Part shown: positions 1 to 8,201 of the stretch, piece by piece
Layout of the letters: every line of letters begins with the position of its first letter
Position numbering within the stretch: position 1 is the stretch's first letter
The notes under the pieces: model-generated
The model's input: only the letters and a program-made list of their open reading frames with translations
What the model was told of the DNA's origin: nothing
The model's database searches: none
Made by a program: the position numbers and the translations under genes
Assembly: GCA_023432225.1 (NCBI GenBank)
Contig: JAEYUW010000045.1
Location: forward strand, 248,001-312,000
DNA: 64,000 nt
Direction of reading: 5' to 3'
Source of the DNA: Verrucomicrobiota bacterium
GTDB taxonomy: Bacteria; Verrucomicrobiota; Verrucomicrobiia; Opitutales; Opitutaceae

Positions 1-606
1 TTCGTGCGCGATGGCGGCGTCTGGATCTGTGGACCGCTTTCGGGCGGGCGCACGGCCGAGCACACGGTGCCGACGGATGCCGCGCTCGGCGCGCTCGAGC
101 GACTCGCGGGCATCGAGGTCGTGTATTCTTTCACGGTGAACGGCATCGAGGCCAAGGCGGACGCGTTCGGTGTGACTGCTCCGCTCGCCGGCTGGTGCAA
201 CGCGATGAAGCCCGCTGTGCCCGAGACCAAAGTGATCGGCACGCTGCACACGGATCGCGTGGACGCCGGCTTGGCGTTCGCGACCGAGCGCCCGCTCGGA
301 AAGGGCGCGATTATCGTGCTCGGCGCACAGCCGCAGGGCGACGAGGGCAAGGCGATGCTGGCGAAGCTGGTCGCGCGTTACGTGGGCCGCGCGGGCATCG
401 CGAATCGCTACCAGGCCACCATCGGCACGCTCGTTTCGCCGCGCACGACGAACGACGGTCGCACGCTCTGGATCGCCGTGAACATGGACGGTGAGGGCGG
501 GGAAGTGCAGTTGCCTTCCGCCGCGACCGATGCCGTGAGCGGCGCCGCGCTGCCCGCCGGCGCGCTCAAGCTCGGCCGCTACGAGTGGCGTGCGATCCGT
601 TTCTGA
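1..606 (+). CDS. GH42-type beta-galactosidase, C-terminal part (5' end outside window)
   Basis: The reading frame is open from the first base, so the gene enters from outside the window; about 200 residues remain. The opening residues FVRDGGVWICGPLSGGRT resemble the GATase-like trimerisation domain of GH42 beta-galactosidases, which normally follows the TIM barrel. The last 60 residues (from VSPRTTNDGRTLWIAVN) look like the small C-terminal beta-sandwich of the same family. The catalytic barrel is not in view, so substrate preference cannot be judged. It precedes a GH112 phosphorylase on the same strand, which fits intake and breakdown of galactosides. Assignment to another GATase-containing glycosidase family is possible. 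Confidence 0.75.
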   Translation, partial: FVRDGGVWICGPLSGGRTAEHTVPTDAALGALERLAGIEVVYSFTVNGIEAKADAFGVTAPLAGWCNAMKPAVPETKVIGTLHTDRVDAGLAFATERPLGKGAIIVLGAQPQGDEGKAMLAKLVARYVGRAGIANRYQATIGTLVSPRTTNDGRTLWIAVNMDGEGGEVQLPSAATDAVSGAALPAGALKLGRYEWRAIRF

Positions 607-620
607 GCCCAGCGCTTTTC

Positions 621-712
621 AACCACAGATGAACACAGGTGGACACAGATCAGATCCCCGCTACGTGTGATTTTCTGATTCATCTGTGTGCATCTGTGTC
701 CATCTGTGGTTC
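621..712. repeat. Palindromic intergenic repeat (AACCACAGATG type)
   Basis: Left arm 621-650 begins AACCACAGATG and consists of three ACACAG/ACAGATG-like units. The right arm 681-712 is its imperfect reverse complement, ending CATCTGTGGTT. The whole can fold into one long hairpin with a loop of about 30 bases. It fills the gap between the GH42 fragment and the GH112 gene, ending about 27 bases before the latter's start codon. From memory, similar motifs recur between genes in Verrucomicrobiota and other phyla; that is recollection, not a search. Confidence 0.8.
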
Positions 713-738
713 GGCCTTCTGAATTTTCAATTTCCTCG

Positions 739-2943
739 ATGAGCAACTCCCTCGACCTCACCCACGGTGATTTCACGCTGCCCGGCGAAGCCGGTTACGA
801 GCAGCTCACGCTGCGCCTCGCCAAGAAATGGGGCGCCGACACGATCCGCGATTCCGACGGCACGCAGTTGTCGCCCGAGATCGTCCAATCCGGCTACGCG
901 ATCTATTCGACGCTGTGCCTCGTCCGCTCCGTGCAGCCGTGGGCGCGCGTGAACCGCGACAAGCTCCAGCAGAATTTCCTCATGAGCTTCCCCGTCGTGG
1001 CCGAGAAGGCGCGCACGACGATTACGCTGCTCGCGGGCTACTACACAGAGCAGTTCGTCGTGAACTTCGGTGACAGCCCGAAGCGGTGGTGGCAGGTCTT
1101 CGATCGCACCACTGGGAAGGAGGTCGCGAAGACGAAGTGGGCGGTGAATGCGAAGAAAGGCACCGTCACGATCGAGGGCACCGTGCCCGGCCACCAATAC
1201 ACGGTGAACTTCCTCGCCTTCCGCATTTGGGAGGAGATCTCGATGTATAATCACCTCACGAACAATTGGGGTGATCGCGAGCATCTCGCGGCCGTCGACC
1301 CGATGCAGCCCGAGACGCAGAAGGTGTTGCTCGCCTATCTGGACAAATGGCTGCGCGAGCACGGCGACACGAAGGTCGTCCGCTTCACGTCGATGTTCTA
1401 CAACTTCTCGTGGTTCTGGGGCGCCGACCACGCGAAGCTGCGCGACATCTACTCGGATTGGGGCGACTACGAGATGACGGTCAGCCCGCGCGCGCTGACG
1501 CTGTTCGAGAAAAAATACGGCTACCGGCTCACGTCGGAAGATTTCGTCAACGGTGGCCTCTACAACTCGACGCACAACGCGCCGTCGCGCCGCTACCGCG
1601 ACTACATGGATTTCGTGCACGGCTTCGTGATCGAGTTCGGTCGCAAGTGCATCGATCTCGTGCACCAGTATGAGAAGCTCGCCTACGTGTTCTACGACGA
1701 CCACTGGGTTGGCGTGGAGCCGAGCAGCCCGCGCTTCAAGGAGTTCGGCTTCGATGGGCTGATCAAGTGCGTGTTCAATGCCTTCGAAGTGCGCCTCTGC
1801 GCGCACTCGACCGGCGTGAAGACGCGTGAGCTGCGCCTGCATCCGTATCTTTTCCCCACCGGCCTGAAGGGCGAGCCGACGTTCAAGACGGGCGGCAATC
1901 CGACGCTCGACGCGAAGAATTTCTGGATCGACGCACGTCGCGGTCTCGTGCGCGCCCCGATCGATCGCATCGGCCTCGGCGGCTACCTGTCGCTCGTTGA
2001 GCCCTTCCCGGATTTCCAGGACTACATCGAAGGACTCGCGAAGGAGTTTCGCCTTCTGAAATCCTTCCACCGCGGCGACAAGCCGTGGGCCGCGCCGTTC
2101 AAGGTCGCGGTGCTCACCGCCTGGGGCGACCTGCGCGCGTGGACCTGCTCGGGCCATTTCACGCCCGGCGTCGCGCTCTACGACGTGCTCGAATCGCTCG
2201 CCGGCCTCGCGCTCGACGTGCAATTCATCAGCTTCGATGATCTGGTGAATAACGGCGTGCCGAAGGGCGTGAAGACGATCATCAACTGCGGCCGCGCCGG
2301 CTCCGCTTGGAGCGGCGGCCATTACTGGGACGAGCCACGCGTCGAGGAGATCCTTACGCAGTTCGTGCAGAAAGGCGGCGGTCTCGTCGGCGTCGGCGAG
2401 CCGAGCGCGCGTCCGCGCCCGGGCCAGACGTTCAAACTCGCCCAAGTGTTCGGCCTCGATCGCGACACGGGCGACCGCGTGGCGAACGGGAAATACAAAT
2501 ACGCAGTGCCGGCCGCGCCCGTCGCGCCGCACTTCATCACGGCCGACGTCACCGCGCCGCTCGATCTCGGCAAGGACGTGGACGGCATCTATGTTTTCGA
2601 CGGCGACACGCTGGTGCTCGCCGATCGCGACGCTTCGCCGCGTCTCACGGCGCACGCGTTCGGCCGGGGGCGCGCGGTTTACCTCAGCGGCTTCAAGTTC
2701 AACTTCGAGAACACGCGCCTGCTGCACCGTGCACTGTATTGGGCGGCGTCGCAGGACGGCGCTTGGGGCGTGTGGCAATCGAGCAACGTGAAGACCGAGG
2801 CGACGTATTTCGCCAAGGCCGGGAAGCTCGTCGTCATCAACAACGCCGGCGAAGCCCAGCAGACGACGGTGGCGCTCGCGAACGGCAAGACGGCGAGGAC
2901 CGTTTCGCTCGACGCGCACGGCATCGCGATCTTGGACGCCTAA
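739..2943 (+). CDS. lnpA: 1,3-beta-galactosyl-N-acetylhexosamine phosphorylase (GH112)
   Basis: The 734-residue product matches the length and layout of GH112 lacto-N-biose/galacto-N-biose phosphorylases, which cleave Gal-beta-1,3-HexNAc with phosphate to give galactose 1-phosphate in the cytoplasm. The N-terminus has the family signature FTLPGEAGYEQLTLRLAKKWG followed by GADTIRDSDGTQLS. The barrel contains FYDDHWVGVEP near residues 318-327, the region that carries the general-acid Asp in the family. A GATase-like domain (about 450-650) and a C-terminal beta domain follow. There is no signal peptide. The ATG at 739 is chosen because the family sequence starts right after it; an upstream in-frame ATG at 688 lies inside the palindromic repeat. 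Galacto- versus lacto-N-biose preference cannot be told. Confidence 0.9.
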   Translation: MSNSLDLTHGDFTLPGEAGYEQLTLRLAKKWGADTIRDSDGTQLSPEIVQSGYAIYSTLCLVRSVQPWARVNRDKLQQNFLMSFPVVAEKARTTITLLAGYYTEQFVVNFGDSPKRWWQVFDRTTGKEVAKTKWAVNAKKGTVTIEGTVPGHQYTVNFLAFRIWEEISMYNHLTNNWGDREHLAAVDPMQPETQKVLLAYLDKWLREHGDTKVVRFTSMFYNFSWFWGADHAKLRDIYSDWGDYEMTVSPRALTLFEKKYGYRLTSEDFVNGGLYNSTHNAPSRRYRDYMDFVHGFVIEFGRKCIDLVHQYEKLAYVFYDDHWVGVEPSSPRFKEFGFDGLIKCVFNAFEVRLCAHSTGVKTRELRLHPYLFPTGLKGEPTFKTGGNPTLDAKNFWIDARRGLVRAPIDRIGLGGYLSLVEPFPDFQDYIEGLAKEFRLLKSFHRGDKPWAAPFKVAVLTAWGDLRAWTCSGHFTPGVALYDVLESLAGLALDVQFISFDDLVNNGVPKGVKTIINCGRAGSAWSGGHYWDEPRVEEILTQFVQKGGGLVGVGEPSARPRPGQTFKLAQVFGLDRDTGDRVANGKYKYAVPAAPVAPHFITADVTAPLDLGKDVDGIYVFDGDTLVLADRDASPRLTAHAFGRGRAVYLSGFKFNFENTRLLHRALYWAASQDGAWGVWQSSNVKTEATYFAKAGKLVVINNAGEAQQTTVALANGKTARTVSLDAHGIAILDA

Positions 2944-3000
2944 CCCGATACGGTCCCATGATCTCGCCCGCGAATCTCGCGAATGCCCTCGGATGACCGC

Positions 3001-3029
3001 GTAACGGACGGCACATTGCCGTCTGTTAC
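3001..3029. repeat. Short perfect-looking hairpin downstream of GH112 gene
   Basis: A 13-bp stem (GTAACGGACGGCA with TGCCGTCTGTTAC, one mismatch) closes a 3-base loop, 58 bases after the GH112 stop codon. No T-run follows on either strand, so it is not a classical intrinsic terminator. Its GTAACGG end resembles the arm of the element at 40522-40596. Confidence 0.6.
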
Positions 3030-3123
3030 GTTGTGGATGGAAACGGACGGGCACCAGCGGTCGGTGCGGTCGCGTCCGCGCCATCCTCTCTCGAAGGGCC
3101 CCCGATGAGGCTCAGGTGCGTGC

Positions 3124-3483
3124 TCACGAATTCGTCGAATCCGTCTTTCGTGTCCGTAACCACCTCACCGCCTTCGCGAGGATTACGATGGTCGGACACA
3201 TGGGCATTACGAAGAGGAGCGCTTTCTTAAACTCATCAACAGAGTGATTGCCGCCCCCTTTCGCTGGGGGTGACAGGTCGAATAACGCCGCCAAGCAATA
3301 CAAAACAAACACCCATACTCCAGCGGTCGTAAAGGCTGCGATCCACCCATCCACTCGTAGCCAACGATTCAATGGAATTGAAACCAGATAAGAAAAAGCC
3401 AGGGACCCAAATATAAGCATCATATCTCGCCGCTTACGGAATGTGTTTTGCGCTAGCAGTGCAGGTGTATCTGTAGATGCCAC
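3124..3483 (-). CDS. Hypothetical small membrane protein (low-GC)
   Basis: A 119-codon frame starting with GTG; an ATG start at 3423 would give 99 residues. Three hydrophobic stretches are visible: about residues 22-38 (LIFGSLAFSYLVSIPL), 47-68 and 88-103, so a three-helix inner-membrane protein is likely, with a basic C-terminal tail. I do not recognise a family. The base composition (many A/T third positions) is clearly lower in GC than the flanking genes, suggesting recent acquisition or a fast-evolving gene. It stands alone between two plus-strand genes. The frame could be non-coding in an AT-richer patch. Confidence 0.45.
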   Translation of the reverse strand: MASTDTPALLAQNTFRKRRDMMLIFGSLAFSYLVSIPLNRWLRVDGWIAAFTTAGVWVFVLYCLAALFDLSPPAKGGGNHSVDEFKKALLFVMPMCPTIVILAKAVRWLRTRKTDSTNS

Positions 3484-3752
3484 GTCGGCGCTATCCTAAA
3501 CTTATCGCGCTTGCGTCCGGAAAGCGCAGCGAAAAGAGCGCCACTCCGTGCGCTGGTGCGCAGCGTGCCGATTTTGCACCATTATTAGGGCATTGGCCTA
3601 AGGGCATCCCTGATTTTTGGCGGCACAGGGCCGGATGGATGGTGCCGCGCACGGGAGGATATCCCCGGCGCGGCGGTGCGGGCTTGCGCTCGGATTTAGG
3701 CTAAGAAAGCTGGCGCGCGTTCGTCAGCTTTCCGTCACCCCCACGCCCTTCC

Positions 3753-4979
3753 ATGCGACTCCCTCGCCGCCTACGTCAGATTGCTCTCACTGTTTTCATT
3801 GTGACGACCGCCTGGGTCGTCTCGGCACCCGCCGCTGAAAGCGAGGCGCTGGAAAAGCGCTTCAAGGAAGCGAACGCCAAGCTCGATGCCGGAGAAACGC
3901 AGACGGCGCTCGATACCTACAACGAGATTCTCGAGGCCGAACCGAAGGCCGGAAACGTTTGGGTCATGCGCGCGATCGCAAAATGGAAACTGAAGGACCT
4001 GAGTGGCGCGCGAGCGGACCTCGCCCAGGCCATTGCCCTGCATCCGGACAATGTCGACGCCTACCGTGTGCGCGGCCAGTTGCGCTACGAGGCCAAAGAC
4101 TATGCGAACAGCCTCGCGGACTTCACCAAGGCGATCGAGCAGGTGAGATCCAATTTGCGCGCGTTGATGGGCGCGGGAGACAAGGCAGCGGCCATCGCTT
4201 ACGAGAAGGAAAACGCCGAGCTGTGGGGCATGCGCGCCGAAGTGCACAGTAAACTCAGCGACAACCCCTCCGCGATCTACGACCTGACCCACGCGATCGA
4301 GCTGAAGCCGGACTATACGGCGGCATTTTATCTTCGCGGACAACTTTACGAGGCCGGCAGCGAACCGGAGGCCGCCGAGGCGGACTACTCGAAGGCCATC
4401 GAACTGAATCCGAAACACGCGGACGCCCTCAACAACCGCGCGTGGATCCGCTTTCACGCGCTCAAATGGGATGAGGCGATCGTCGACGGAAAGAAGGCAC
4501 TGGAGATCGCCCCCGAGGCCGCGGTTGCGATGCGCGTGGTCGGGTATGCCCAGTTCGCGCAAGGAGACTACGCCGACGCGGCGAAGACTTTGGCGGCGGC
4601 AGCCGATGCCGATAAAACCTCCAGCGCGGCCTACGCGTTGTTCATCCGTCACCACGCGCTGTTGCGCACCGGCACAGCGGACAAACGCCTGGCGACCTCC
4701 TGGGGCAACTGGAAGGACGAGCCCTGGCTCCAGGCGCTCGCGAAATTCATCACGGGACAAATTGACGAGGAGGCGCTTGATGCCGTCGCGAAGGACACGC
4801 CGGACGACGGCGAGCTCATGGGTCGGGCGTGCGAGCTGCATTTCTACATCGGACTCGCGCGCAAGCAGGCCGGCGACAAATCCACGGCGCGCCTGCGCTT
4901 CCAGTCCGCGTTGAAGACCGAGCAGAAGACCTACATCGAGGATGCGCTCTCCCATGCGGAACTGGCTCGCTTGAAGTGA
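3753..4979 (+). CDS. Secreted TPR-repeat protein
   Basis: 408 residues. A signal peptide is clear (basic MRLPRRLRQ, hydrophobic LTVFIVTTAWVVS, then APAAES). The rest consists of tetratricopeptide repeats: consecutive 34-residue helical pairs with the usual A-x-Y/W and alternating small and large residues, e.g. LDAGETQTALDTYNEILEAEP and SEPEAAEADYSKAIELNP. TPR arrays mediate protein-protein contacts, here in the periplasm or at the envelope. A partner cannot be identified. It ends 20 bases before the DUF900 lipoprotein gene on the same strand, so the two are probably co-transcribed. Confidence 0.8.
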   Translation: MRLPRRLRQIALTVFIVTTAWVVSAPAAESEALEKRFKEANAKLDAGETQTALDTYNEILEAEPKAGNVWVMRAIAKWKLKDLSGARADLAQAIALHPDNVDAYRVRGQLRYEAKDYANSLADFTKAIEQVRSNLRALMGAGDKAAAIAYEKENAELWGMRAEVHSKLSDNPSAIYDLTHAIELKPDYTAAFYLRGQLYEAGSEPEAAEADYSKAIELNPKHADALNNRAWIRFHALKWDEAIVDGKKALEIAPEAAVAMRVVGYAQFAQGDYADAAKTLAAAADADKTSSAAYALFIRHHALLRTGTADKRLATSWGNWKDEPWLQALAKFITGQIDEEALDAVAKDTPDDGELMGRACELHFYIGLARKQAGDKSTARLRFQSALKTEQKTYIEDALSHAELARLK

Positions 4980-4999
4980 GGCGATTGTGGAGTTGAGCG

Positions 5000-6352
5000 A
5001 TGGCGTCGCTCCCGCCAACTTCGCCGCGCATGAGACGGTTGCCCCACGCGTTTGTCCTGCTGCTCGCCACCGTGTTGGTGTGTGCGCAGGTTGGCTGCTC
5101 GCATCTGGAGCCGGTGCCGGCACCCGCGCCGATGGCACCACCACCACCTCCTCCGCCACCACCGCCGCCACCTGAGGTTTCGGAGCACGAGGCGAGTGAG
5201 CGCGCTCGCGCTGAAGCCGAAGCTCGCGCCCGTGCGGAAGCGGAACAAGTTCAGCGCAGCGAGTCATCCGCACGGAGTGATGCCGAGCGCGCCGCACGGG
5301 TGGGAGCCCCGCGGCCGACGCCGGCTGCGAGCAAGAATCCGAATGTCGCACGCGGCTTCGAATTCGATCAAGTGCGGGTGTTTTTCGCGACGGATCGCAA
5401 AGAATCAGCCACTGGCGAATTCGGAGGCGATCGCGGTGCCGCGATCACTTATGGCAGCTTGTTCATCAGCGTTCCCCGGGGGCATCAAGTAGGCGCCACG
5501 GAGCGGCCATCGGTGTGGCGGCTCGAGTTCTCCGAGGATCCGCGCCAACACATGGTCATCGTGCGTCGATCGACTTTTCCCCGCGACGACTTCATCGCAG
5601 ATATTCGCGAGACGCTCGCCCGCGGTGGCAGCGAGGCGTCGTTCGTTTTCGTGCATGGTTACAACGTCGCCTTCGACGACGCCGCACGCCGCACCGCGCA
5701 GATCACCTACGACCTCGATTTCCGCGGCGCGCCGGTCTTCTACAGCTGGCCGTCGCAGGCGTCGCTCGAGGGCTACACGGTTGACGAAGCGAACGTCGAG
5801 TGGAGCACGCTCAACCTGAAAAACTTCCTGCTCGATTACGCGCAGAACTGCGGCGCGAAGGACATTTATCTGATCGCGCACTCAATGGGCAACCGCGCCC
5901 TGACGCGCGCGGTCGCGGCGCTCTTCACTGAACACCCGGAGCTGAAAGGACGATTCAAGGAGATCATCCTCACTGCACCCGACGTCGACGCCGATGTCTT
6001 CAAGCGCGAGATCGCCCCGAAGCTCGCCGCCGGCTGCGACAAGATCACGCTCTACGTCTCCGACGGCGACAAGGCGCTGCTCGCCTCGAAGAAGGTGCAC
6101 GGTTATCCGCGGCTCGGCGACGCCGCCACCGGCATCGCGATCGTGTCCGGCGTGGAAACGGTCGACGCCTCAGGCTTGGATACTAGTTTCCTGGAACACT
6201 CCTACTTCGCCGAGAGCGGTTCGGTCCTGAAAGACATCCGTCGTCTGGTGCTCGAAGGCCTGCGCGCCGCGCAACGTGGTTTAACGGAGAAGCGGGCAAG
6301 CGCGGGCGCAGGTGATCGCTATTGGAAGTTCGAATTGAAGCCGACACCGTGA
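5000..6352 (+). CDS. DUF900-family alpha/beta hydrolase, lipoprotein
   Basis: 450 residues. The N-terminus holds a lipoprotein signal peptide ending AQVGC, then a polyproline run (residues about 42-58) and an Ala/Glu/Arg-rich coiled linker. The alpha/beta hydrolase part starts near residue 115 (VRVFFATDRKES) and shows FVHGYNVAFDDAARRTAQI and the nucleophile motif LIAHSMGNRAL, where the usual GxSxG is AHSMG as is normal for DUF900. A catalytic His may lie in LEHSYF. A GGAG at 4989-4992 with 7-base spacing supports the ATG at 5000; ATG 5030 would give a more compact signal peptide. Likely an envelope-anchored esterase or lipase; substrate unknown. Confidence 0.82.
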   Translation: MASLPPTSPRMRRLPHAFVLLLATVLVCAQVGCSHLEPVPAPAPMAPPPPPPPPPPPPEVSEHEASERARAEAEARARAEAEQVQRSESSARSDAERAARVGAPRPTPAASKNPNVARGFEFDQVRVFFATDRKESATGEFGGDRGAAITYGSLFISVPRGHQVGATERPSVWRLEFSEDPRQHMVIVRRSTFPRDDFIADIRETLARGGSEASFVFVHGYNVAFDDAARRTAQITYDLDFRGAPVFYSWPSQASLEGYTVDEANVEWSTLNLKNFLLDYAQNCGAKDIYLIAHSMGNRALTRAVAALFTEHPELKGRFKEIILTAPDVDADVFKREIAPKLAAGCDKITLYVSDGDKALLASKKVHGYPRLGDAATGIAIVSGVETVDASGLDTSFLEHSYFAESGSVLKDIRRLVLEGLRAAQRGLTEKRASAGAGDRYWKFELKPTP

Positions 6353-6426
6353 CGCGCGCCACCGAAAGTCGCCGTGACTGGGCATCGGCAAAACAGTTCC
6401 GAGCACGCGCTCCACTGACACGTGCC

Positions 6427-7278
6427 ATGCTCATTGCGGCGCCCGTGTTGGTGCTGCTGGTCGCCATCGCAATCTGGAATTCGCACGGAGACTATTGGGG
6501 GACCGTCGAGTTCCCGAAGGCGCAGTGCGAAGCCTACGACACTCACGCGATGCGGTCAGCGGATCGGCTGAGCGAGGCGGTTTATGCTCCGGCGAAGCTC
6601 GCGCGGTTGTTTCGCGAACCGCAGAACACGGTTTCGAATCTCGCCTACGCAATCGCAGGACTGGCGATCCTGTTGGCGGCGACGCAACCGGCTTCGCGCG
6701 CGCTTGGATTCGCGGGGGTCTTTCTTGGATTCGGCAGCGGGATCTACCATGCATCGCTTCTGCCGGAGTGGCGGATGATCGATATATTGGGGGTTTACGC
6801 GGTGCTTTACTGTCTGCTCTTCGTCGGATTGAGCGCTCTATGGCCGCGGTTGCGAGGGGGCACGCTCGCGTGGTTGCGAGTGCTCGGTGTCTGGACGGTG
6901 GCTATTTACACCGGAGTGCATCGCAATGATGTGCGTTTCGCGGGCGTGAAGTTGTTCGATTCGACTTACGTCATGATCGCCTCAGTGGCTCTCGGGAGTG
7001 CGATGGCGGTGGTGGCGTTCCTTGCTGCGAAGAACATGCACGCTTATTGGCGCGCGGTGATGACGCTAGCGATCGCGGCGCCTCTAGCGTTCGTGGGCGG
7101 GCAGGGCGATCGGTTCGGCGGTTTTCTGGCCAACCCTGACGGATTCATACAAGGGCACGCAGTGTGGCACACCCTTGGGGCGGTCGCGATTCTCGCGAGT
7201 TATGAGGTATTCGCCGCAACGGGCTTCGATCGGTCCACGCTGCGATGTCGCAAGGAAGCGCTCAGGTCTCTCACGTGA
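6427..7278 (+). CDS. Alkaline-ceramidase-like CREST membrane hydrolase
   Basis: About 283 residues with seven hydrophobic segments. The conserved alkaline-ceramidase landmarks are in place: CEAY near the first loop, FREPQNTVSNLAY, then S104-x3-H108-x10-D119 inside GSGIYHASLLPEWRMID, and H244-x3-H248 in QGHAVWHTLGA. The spacing equals that of the Ser/His/Asp and His/His residues which bind zinc in human ACER3, so the metal site looks intact. The family hydrolyses ceramide or related amides in membranes. The ATG at 6427 is preferred because the first helix follows immediately; TTG 6322 would overlap the preceding hydrolase gene. No sphingolipid biosynthesis genes are in view. Confidence 0.75.
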   Translation: MLIAAPVLVLLVAIAIWNSHGDYWGTVEFPKAQCEAYDTHAMRSADRLSEAVYAPAKLARLFREPQNTVSNLAYAIAGLAILLAATQPASRALGFAGVFLGFGSGIYHASLLPEWRMIDILGVYAVLYCLLFVGLSALWPRLRGGTLAWLRVLGVWTVAIYTGVHRNDVRFAGVKLFDSTYVMIASVALGSAMAVVAFLAAKNMHAYWRAVMTLAIAAPLAFVGGQGDRFGGFLANPDGFIQGHAVWHTLGAVAILASYEVFAATGFDRSTLRCRKEALRSLT

Positions 7279-7304
7279 CAGTCGACCGCAAGGCGCGGCG
7301 GCGG

Positions 7305-7808
7305 TCACGAATCCACTGCTCGGCTAAGGAGCAGCAGCACGGCGAAAAGATTGTGCAGGCCATGGAACGCAGCGGTCATCAGATACGCTTGGCTGCGTGA
7401 CCGCTTGCCCCAATTCAGGTAGCAGACTGAAAAAAGGAGGAACGGCCAGGCGATCCCCGCGCCCCACAGTGGGTGCGAAGCCGAGTGAAGCAGTGCCCAG
7501 ATAACGACGGATAGCGCGATCAGGATCGGCTCGCGTTTCGTGAACCACCGCAGCACGCCGAAGATCAACATCATCATCCCCGTTTCGATCAACGGCGCGA
7601 AGACGCCGAGCAAAAATAGGAGCTCTGCCGGACCGTATTTGCTGAAATCCGGACCGGGTTCCGACGAGAGAAGTCCGATCACCACGGCGACCGCGAGGCA
7701 GACCGGAAGATCAAGCAGCAATGCCTTGCCGAGGTAAGCGAATTTGTTTTGGCCGGTATCGAAGAGGCTGTGCCAAAGACCGGCGGGCGAGAGCAGGGGT
7801 CGCGACAT
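7305..7808 (-). CDS. CPBP-family intramembrane protease-like protein
   Basis: About 167 residues from the ATG at 7808 (MSRPLLSP). There are four to five membrane segments. The pattern APLIETGMMMLIFG, later ALLHSASHPLWG, and finally TAAFHGLHNLFAV resembles the CPBP (Abi/CAAX-protease-like) family, whose glutamates and histidines form the metal site. The first motif reads ET where EE is usual, so one ligand may be changed. The gene converges with the ceramidase-like gene, 26 bases apart. Role unknown; the family includes prenyl-protein proteases and self-immunity proteins. Confidence 0.6.
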   Translation of the reverse strand: MSRPLLSPAGLWHSLFDTGQNKFAYLGKALLLDLPVCLAVAVVIGLLSSEPGPDFSKYGPAELLFLLGVFAPLIETGMMMLIFGVLRWFTKREPILIALSVVIWALLHSASHPLWGAGIAWPFLLFSVCYLNWGKRSRSQAYLMTAAFHGLHNLFAVLLLLSRAVDS

Positions 7809-7959
7809 GGTTAGGATGGTGGCGGCCCGCGACGAAAACAGCTGAACCTCCTGCGCGGGCGCAAGCCGGAAGTCCTCGGCCTCACTCAATGAGCGGCGTC
7901 CTCGCGATCGCCGCATTCCACCGTGCGCGCCGGTTTGCCCGCTGCGTCGCTGACCGGTG

Positions 7960-8181
7960 TTAGCCGCGTCGGATCGCCAGCCACGCACCGGCGGCGAGGA
8001 GCACGGCGCCGCCGAGGTAGAACTTCACGTGGCCGGGAATGCGGCTCTTGCCGTCGATGTCGTTTTTCAGCTCGGTGAAAGTGCTCTTCGTGCGCCCGGC
8101 GAGGGAATCGCCACGCTGATAGCCGGCGTAGAGCAGCCAGCCGCCCGCGGCGATCAGGAGAACGGCGACGATTTTCTTCAT
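7960..8181 (-). CDS. Small DUF3185-like two-helix membrane protein
   Basis: 73 residues: an N-terminal helix MKKIVAVLLIAAGGWLLYAGY, a polar middle (SLAGRTKSTFTEL), and a C-terminal helix VKFYLGGAVLLAAGAWLAI. This matches the build of the DUF3185 family of small inner-membrane proteins. Function is unknown. It starts 20 bases downstream of ffh on the same strand and may be co-transcribed with it. Confidence 0.65.
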   Translation of the reverse strand: MKKIVAVLLIAAGGWLLYAGYQRGDSLAGRTKSTFTELKNDIDGKSRIPGHVKFYLGGAVLLAAGAWLAIRRG

Positions 8182-8201
8182 GACGCGGAATCGTGCACTG
8201 C

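Noticed and set aside
727..3084. Long minus-strand frame opposite the GH112 gene
   Set aside because: Antisense shadow produced by high GC at third positions; its residues are dominated by Arg/His/Ala and show no domain, while the plus strand has a full GH112 sequence.
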